A stretch of DNA of 64,000 nucleotides from CAUZFZ01 sp963579025. GTDB taxonomy: Bacteria; Planctomycetota; Planctomycetia; Planctomycetales; Planctomycetaceae. Below the pieces are notes generated by a model. That model searched no databases. It was not told the DNA's origin and worked only from the letters and a program-made list of their open reading frames with translations. This document shows positions 59,156 through 64,000 of this stretch, piece by piece. The stretch is taken from contig CAUZFZ010000007.1 in assembly GCA_963579025.1 (NCBI GenBank), positions 70,330 to 134,329 on the forward strand, written 5' to 3'. Within the stretch, counting starts at the first letter, position 1. Every line of letters begins with the position of its first letter. Position numbers and translations under genes: made by a program.

Positions 59156-60523
59156 TCAAGTGAGACGAATGTCAACGCTGGCGCTGTGAGCGGTCAGGCC
59201 TTCCTTTTCCGCCATGAGTCGCACGTCGTCAGCTCCAGCGGCCGCTGCGGCTTCGTTGTACCAGATGACCGAGGATCGCTTCAGAAAATCGTTTGCGCAC
59301 AGACCGTTGGCGAACCGGGCGGTGCCCCCGGTTGGTAGGACGTGTGACGGTCCGGCGATGTAATCACCGAATGCAACGGGCGTGTGATGACCCATGAAGA
59401 TCGCTCCGGCATTCTGCACGCGGTTCAGATGCCGCTCCGGGTCGGCGGTCGAGATGTGCAGGTGTTCGGCGGCCATCAGGTCGGTCAGCTTGATGGCTTC
59501 GTCTTCGTCACGGGCGAGGATCAGGGCTCCGTATTGAGTCAGGCTTTCGCGGGCCAGATCACCTCGTGGAAGGCGATCCAGTTGAATCGCCAGTTGTTCC
59601 TGCACGGCTGCAATCAGCGGTTCGTGCCATGTAATCAGCACGCCTGACCCGGGACTGTGCTCGGCCTGCGAAATCAGGTCACTGGCTACGAAATCTGCCC
59701 GGGCCGAATCATCCGCCAGCACGACGACTTCGCTGGGACCGGCAATGCTGTCGATATCGACCTCACCAAACACGTGCCGCTTGGCGAGGGCGACGAACAG
59801 GTTTCCCGGGCCCACGATTTTGTCGACGCGTGGAATGCCCTGCACGCCGTACGCAAGTGCTGCGACCGCCTGAGCCCCGCCTGTGCGGTAGACCTCATCG
59901 ACGCCAAGTTCATGGCAGGCGGCCAGCAGGTCGGTGTTGTAACCGCCGAATTCCGTCGGCGGGACGACAACGGCGATCTGATTGACACCGGCCGTTTGAG
60001 CGGGGACGGCCGTCATCAACAGCGTCGATGGATAGGCCGCGGCTCCACCGGGAATGCAAATGCCGACGCGCTGTAGAGGCAGGTACCGCTGCCGCAATTC
60101 AACGCGTGCGTCTCCGTTCTGCCGCACCAGGGACACGGTTTCGTTCAGCAGTGCCGACTGGAACTCGGCGACGTTGTCGCGGATGCGGCGGATTGCGGCC
60201 AGGTATTCCGGATGCGCGGCAGCATGGGCGCTCTGGAGTTCATCAGCAGTGACGCGCATCGTCTCAAGCGTCAGTTCTTTGCGGTCCAGTTTCGCGGTGT
60301 ACTCGAGTAATGCGTCCAGGCCGCGTGTCCGTACGTCGCCGCAGATTCGCTCGACGACCTGCCGGGGAGACAGCGGTTCTCCGAACAGTTCGATGGTCTT
60401 CTGGCGTCCGGCTTCGGACACAATGTTTCCACGCGGACTGAGTTTTTCACGCAGACTATCGAGTGCTGCGGTCGCGTTCTCGTGATGGCAGTTGATGACA
60501 GTGATGGACGATGCAGGGCTCAT
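59156..60523 (-). CDS. hisD: Histidinol dehydrogenase
   Basis: HisD catalyses the last two steps of histidine synthesis. The 455-residue sequence has the family motifs: VGICIPGGAAAYPSTLLM, VYRTGGAQAVAALAYG, KIVGPGNLFVALAKRHVFG, IDSIAGPSEVVVLAD, LISQAEHSPGSG (zinc ligands) and AAEHLHI (catalytic Glu and His). Length is normal. It is not in a his operon here but next to a DUF6714 gene and an ABC exporter. No SD of note. Confidence 0.97.
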   Translation of the reverse strand: MSPASSITVINCHHENATAALDSLREKLSPRGNIVSEAGRQKTIELFGEPLSPRQVVERICGDVRTRGLDALLEYTAKLDRKELTLETMRVTADELQSAHAAAHPEYLAAIRRIRDNVAEFQSALLNETVSLVRQNGDARVELRQRYLPLQRVGICIPGGAAAYPSTLLMTAVPAQTAGVNQIAVVVPPTEFGGYNTDLLAACHELGVDEVYRTGGAQAVAALAYGVQGIPRVDKIVGPGNLFVALAKRHVFGEVDIDSIAGPSEVVVLADDSARADFVASDLISQAEHSPGSGVLITWHEPLIAAVQEQLAIQLDRLPRGDLARESLTQYGALILARDEDEAIKLTDLMAAEHLHISTADPERHLNRVQNAGAIFMGHHTPVAFGDYIAGPSHVLPTGGTARFANGLCANDFLKRSSVIWYNEAAAAAGADDVRLMAEKEGLTAHSASVDIRLT

Positions 60524-60610
60524 TCAGATTCCGTTAGCAATAGGCTGGTCATGCTGGATGGCGACGGGGTCCGCTGCGCTTTCCCGTCGTGCTCGGCTTT
60601 GCTGAGAGTC

Positions 60611-60632
60611 CGTCTCGGCGAGACGCACCTAC
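60611..60632. repeat. GTAG-headed REP-like unit overlapping the ABC permease stop codon
   Basis: On the minus strand the unit reads GTAGGTGCGTCTCGCCGAGACG, with a perfect hairpin CGTCTCG/CGAGACG. Its GTAG head overlaps the TAG stop codon (60629-60631) of the ABC permease gene. It is a candidate REP-like sequence. Confidence 0.5.
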
Positions 60633-62176
60633 AAAGCGCTGAGCTTTCTCAGTTGGTCGAGAATCACGAAATGTATGACCACGATCAGCACGAAGGCGAT
60701 AAACATCGGTCCGTAGATGACGAGAGCGTTCAGGCCTCGCAGGTTCGGGGCGAACAGAATGTTGTGAAGGTTCGGTATGTTGGGCACGATGACGACGGCG
60801 AGGCCCATCGGCAGGGCGCCCCATTTGATGACCACGGAAAACAGCAGCACGACCTGGACCATCAGCGCGTATTGCGACATCAGATACCAGCCGCGACTGC
60901 CAAGGAACGCCTCTGTCGCGAGGTCCTTGAGAAACGACGGCGCCAGGAAGGCTCCGACAACAAACACCAGCACGGCCGGAATGAACGTCGGAACGACACC
61001 CAGCAGCTTGTTACGGACGAGCTGACCGGTCGACACGGGCAGCATGACCAGGCCGGGCCATGTCTTCCAGCGCATCTCTTCCCGGAAAACGCGCGACAGA
61101 TAGATCGGAATCTCGACTCCGATTGCCGTCAGCATCGAAAGCATCAATGTCGAGCCGATGTTGTCCTGGAATTCGGTTTTCAGGCTGCGGGCAATCAGCA
61201 CGCTCATCGAGCCCATTAAGATCGAATAGGCCAGCAGCTTGACGACGACGGCGATGATGCCACCCGTCAGGAAATTAAAATCCTTCCAGGCCAGTGCGTT
61301 GTTCCAGACACGGTTGGCTCCGGACAGACGCGTCGAAAGCAATGCCATCATTCCTCGGGCAGGTGCGACATTCCGTTCGTTTCGGGTGCATGCATCGAAC
61401 AGCAGCCAGCCGAGCAGAAACAGGACAAGACCCGCGACGGAATTCACGATCGCCTGGTAACTGAGTAATTCACCCGCGTAGTTCGTCCCGAGGATCATGC
61501 GCAGTGCGTAAAAGGGCGTCGCGGCCTGCGCGTATTCGCAGGCGGTCTCGATCTGGTATTCCAGTCCCGGGCTGATCAACTTGCGCCGGCTCAGGCCCAG
61601 CGTTGCGTCGATGATCAGTCGCGGACCGATATACACCACCGCCAGTACGGCCGTCGTGAGCGATGCCGCGAGATTCGAGCGATTGCAGATGGTCGAAAAG
61701 AATGCCCCCAGACCAGCGAGGAACACGGAAAACGACAGCAGCGTCACGTAGGCCGCGAAAATCTGATGCGTGGTCACGCCACCCAGGGTGATCGCCAGAA
61801 ACGTAAACGGCAGCTGCACTGACAGCAGCAATATGGCTCCGATCAGACGCGGCGACACTTTACCCAGCAGAATGCCGATGCCGGGAATCCCGGCCATCCG
61901 CAGCAGGCCGAGCGTCATTTCTTCTTTTTCTTCGGTGATGACCGTTGAGAAAAAACTCATCCCGGCGAGATTCAGCAGAAAGAAATTCAGCCAGCAGATC
62001 TGCTCAAAGACATCGCGGCCGGGTGTGCTGTACCGGAGAATGTTCCGATGCACCTGAATGAGTAATGCGAGGATGACTCCCGCAAAGATCAGTCGCACGA
62101 CATGCGTGCGTGCGAGGCGCGTGTCAACGCGCAGCGACCGCTCGACCAGAGCGAACGTCCCGCGGCCCAGCATCAT
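60629..62176 (-). CDS. ABC-2-type transporter permease
   Basis: A 515-residue polytopic membrane protein with about 12 hydrophobic segments, as expected for a fused ABC-2 exporter permease. It overlaps the ATP-binding protein gene by four bases (ATGA), so the two are translationally coupled. Substrate not determinable. It has no soluble motifs of note. Confidence 0.85.
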   Translation of the reverse strand: MMLGRGTFALVERSLRVDTRLARTHVVRLIFAGVILALLIQVHRNILRYSTPGRDVFEQICWLNFFLLNLAGMSFFSTVITEEKEEMTLGLLRMAGIPGIGILLGKVSPRLIGAILLLSVQLPFTFLAITLGGVTTHQIFAAYVTLLSFSVFLAGLGAFFSTICNRSNLAASLTTAVLAVVYIGPRLIIDATLGLSRRKLISPGLEYQIETACEYAQAATPFYALRMILGTNYAGELLSYQAIVNSVAGLVLFLLGWLLFDACTRNERNVAPARGMMALLSTRLSGANRVWNNALAWKDFNFLTGGIIAVVVKLLAYSILMGSMSVLIARSLKTEFQDNIGSTLMLSMLTAIGVEIPIYLSRVFREEMRWKTWPGLVMLPVSTGQLVRNKLLGVVPTFIPAVLVFVVGAFLAPSFLKDLATEAFLGSRGWYLMSQYALMVQVVLLFSVVIKWGALPMGLAVVIVPNIPNLHNILFAPNLRGLNALVIYGPMFIAFVLIVVIHFVILDQLRKLSAL

Positions 62177-63168
62177 CTCACCCCCTTTTCAGTCAGGTCC
62201 ATGAATGCCTGATTGAGGTGCCGCTGGGCTCGTGAGAATCCGATCACGGTAATCCCCAGAGTCATCGCTGCCTGTAGAACAGCGTTCGTGTCGAGCTGGT
62301 CGGGGTCGAATTCAACGCGGACGTCGTGAGACCCCTCGATCGGCAGCACGGCCATGATGCCGGGTGCTTCTGCCAGTTGGTCGGCCAGTCCGTCCAGCGG
62401 CTCGTGCGGTGTCAGTCGATAAGCGGGATACTTGTGCGAATGATCGAGGAGTCCTTCCATTGACCCGCAGTACTTGATGTCGCCGCGATCGATCACGGTC
62501 ACGCTGTCACACAGTTCGGCCAGTTCGCTGAGAATGTGCGAGCTGATGACGATCGTCTTGCCCATGCCGCGGAGTGCCCGCAGAATTTCCATCAGCTCAA
62601 TGCGGGCGCGCGGGTCGAGTCCCGATGCCGGTTCGTCGAGCAGCAGCAGATCGGGGTCGTTGACCAGCACGCGGGCCAGGCCGACTCGCTGCTGCATCCC
62701 GCGGGAGAGACCGTTAATCAGGTCTTTGCCGTGCGCACCCATGTCGGTCAGCTCAAGCACGTCCTTGAGCACTTTCGTGCGTGTTTCCAGCGGCAGGCCG
62801 TAGGCGGCGGCGAAGAAGTCAAGGTATTCGTACACCGTCATTTGCCGGTACATGCTGAAGTGGTCCGGCATGAACCCAATGCGACGACGGACTTCTTTAT
62901 AGTCGGCCACGATGTCCATGCCGAACACTCGGATGGTGCCGACCTGTGGCTTCAGAAGCGTGCAGACAAGCCGCAGGACGGTCGTTTTTCCGGCTCCGTT
63001 CGGTCCCACAAATCCGTGCAGCGACTGAGGCGGAACATCAAACGTGATGTCCACGAGTGCCTGGAATTTGCGGAACGAGTGCTGGACACCGCGCAGCTCG
63101 ATCGCTGAATGCCCCGCATTCGTGGGCGGGCGGGCATCGACATCGGTTTCGCTGGCAGGTGGGTTCAT
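62173..63168 (-). CDS. ABC transporter ATP-binding protein
   Basis: A 331-residue ABC ATPase. Walker A GPNGAGKTT (55-63), Q-loop region (RRIGFMPDHFSMY), signature LSRGMQQR (154-161), Walker B LLLLDEPASGLDP (174-186) and the switch His (ISSHI). The C-terminal part (about 240-331) matches the extra domain of export ATPases. It is coupled to the downstream permease gene. With a fused permease partner it is likely an exporter. Confidence 0.92.
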   Translation of the reverse strand: MNPPASETDVDARPPTNAGHSAIELRGVQHSFRKFQALVDITFDVPPQSLHGFVGPNGAGKTTVLRLVCTLLKPQVGTIRVFGMDIVADYKEVRRRIGFMPDHFSMYRQMTVYEYLDFFAAAYGLPLETRTKVLKDVLELTDMGAHGKDLINGLSRGMQQRVGLARVLVNDPDLLLLDEPASGLDPRARIELMEILRALRGMGKTIVISSHILSELAELCDSVTVIDRGDIKYCGSMEGLLDHSHKYPAYRLTPHEPLDGLADQLAEAPGIMAVLPIEGSHDVRVEFDPDQLDTNAVLQAAMTLGITVIGFSRAQRHLNQAFMDLTEKGVR

Positions 63169-63374
63169 CGGGGTCCGGCAGAAATGCGGTTGGTGTCGTG
63201 AGGTGTCGTTCCGAGAAAATCCGCAAATCCGGAGCCGTAAAGGGCTGGAGTCAGATCGAGAAAACAGGGATGCTGATTCACCTGCTCAAGGACCCGCCGG
63301 ACGAGCTACTCTAGACAAGTCCCGAATTCCGGGAAAGCAGCAGAGAAAAGCCGGTCCATCAGCGAGCAGATCTC

Positions 63375-63938
63375 ATGAGCCAACTGGCCCCTGAAGCCGA
63401 AGTCATCCAGCACAGTCGAGTTCCTGCCATGCGTATCAAACGAAAGCTGGTCGGCGGAGTCGCCGTCGTTGGTGTCATTGTTGGAGCATTCCTGTCCGGG
63501 TGGATTCCGGGCCTGGGCAGTGGTTCCGGTACTGGCAACGGCGATTCGCTTGACACGCCAATCAGTATCAGTGCCGATCCGGCCAGCCAGCCGACCGTGC
63601 CTCCAGCGACGGCCACGAACACGGCCAAACCCGCCGCCAAGCCGGTCACCATCGAAACCCTCGATGTCTACGTTCATGGACGGTCGTTCGCCGTGCCGAT
63701 TCGAACTGGCGGATACCGCGTGGTGAAACCTTCGACGGTAATGCGTCTGGCAAAATCGACCGTCGGAAATGACAGCGGGGTCCGTGTCCGAGTGTTGCGT
63801 ACCAGAGACGCGCAATACACCACTTGGTCACGACTCGTCGACGAACTCGAAAAGCAACTCGATATGCCGTCGGACGCGATCAGCATTCCGGAAGAGCTGG
63901 TGGAATTGCCCGGCGAAGAAATCAAGCCCGCGACGTAG
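63375..63938 (+). CDS. Single-pass membrane protein of unknown function
   Basis: A 187-residue protein: a short N-terminus, a transmembrane helix (about 24-44, VGGVAVVGVIVGAFLSGWIPGL), a Pro/Ala/Thr-rich linker (about 48-90) and a C-terminal domain (about 92-187) with no recognised family. SD weak at the ATG at 63375. The gene ends inside the window, 62 bases before the edge. Confidence 0.55.
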   Translation: MSQLAPEAEVIQHSRVPAMRIKRKLVGGVAVVGVIVGAFLSGWIPGLGSGSGTGNGDSLDTPISISADPASQPTVPPATATNTAKPAAKPVTIETLDVYVHGRSFAVPIRTGGYRVVKPSTVMRLAKSTVGNDSGVRVRVLRTRDAQYTTWSRLVDELEKQLDMPSDAISIPEELVELPGEEIKPAT

Positions 63939-63967
63939 TGCTTTGCCAATGTTGAATATTGGGGTGG

Positions 63968-63994
63968 CTGGGGTCGAGCGTAGCGAGCCCCCAG
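63968..63994. repeat. Hairpin-type repeat at the window edge
   Basis: CTGGGG (63968-63973) pairs with CCCCAG (63989-63994) around TCGAGCGTAGCGAGC, which itself is near-palindromic. It follows the last gene by 29 bases and may be the start of a larger REP-type element cut off by the window edge. Confidence 0.4.
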
Positions 63995-64000
63995 TTGCAT

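Overview
The window looks like chromosomal DNA from a planctomycete (phylum Planctomycetota). The pointers are a DUF1559 prepilin-like protein, a DUF1501 protein, a sulfatase, a Uma2 nuclease, a pseudopilin operon rich in DxNxNGxLDxGED calcium-loop repeats, a DUF6714 protein, and many GTAG-headed palindromic repeats between genes. This assignment comes from gene families and style, not from a database match. I saw no rRNA, tRNA, CRISPR array or transposase gene.

Region 1 (1-20.7 kb) is one long plus-strand locus for a hybrid type IV pilus / type II secretion machine. It holds two PilB/GspE assembly ATPases, a PilT retraction ATPase, the PilC/GspF platform protein, and pseudopilins in the order G-like, G-like, H-like, I/PilV-like, J/PilW-like and K-like. 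The K-like protein is about 1,900 residues, roughly six times the usual size. A Uma2-family protein ends the run. Region 2 (21-24.4 kb) holds a DUF1559 prepilin-like protein with a clean terminator, MnmE (whose gene carries an in-frame REPIN-like palindrome), and a lysine-methyltransferase-like protein on the minus strand.

Region 3 (24.5-33.5 kb) is catabolic and regulatory. It contains a DUF1501 protein, a five-bladed beta-propeller (GH43/GH32-like) protein, a class III aminotransferase, a PhyH dioxygenase, an FHA-GAF-nucleotide cyclase, an amidohydrolase and a small methyltransferase-like protein. Region 4 (33.6-40 kb) has leuS and an mrfA-mrfB (yprA-yprB) DNA repair pair.

Region 5 (40-48.7 kb) is an accessory island with broken genes: an SDG-repeat acidic protein, a DUF932 gene split by a palindrome-bearing insertion with a stop codon, and a frameshifted VWA gene. 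It also holds the most unusual unit of the window, a compact minus-strand operon. That operon encodes a ribbon-helix-helix-like regulator, a two-TM membrane protein, a 661-residue protein with two nucleoside-deoxyribosyltransferase-like domains around an XRE-like HTH, and an ImmA/IrrE-type Zn protease. A near-consensus promoter overlaps a perfect 20-bp operator-like dyad upstream. I infer, without proof, that it is a stress or phage-defence system.

Region 6 (48.7-64 kb) returns to ordinary planctomycete content: an esterase-SGNH fusion, a sulfatase, FadJ-like beta-oxidation enzyme, a UPF0173 hydrolase, two planctomycete-type envelope proteins, HisD with a DUF6714 protein, an ABC exporter, and a membrane-anchored protein at the edge. 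Palindromic repeats of several families punctuate the whole window. Some lie inside genes.
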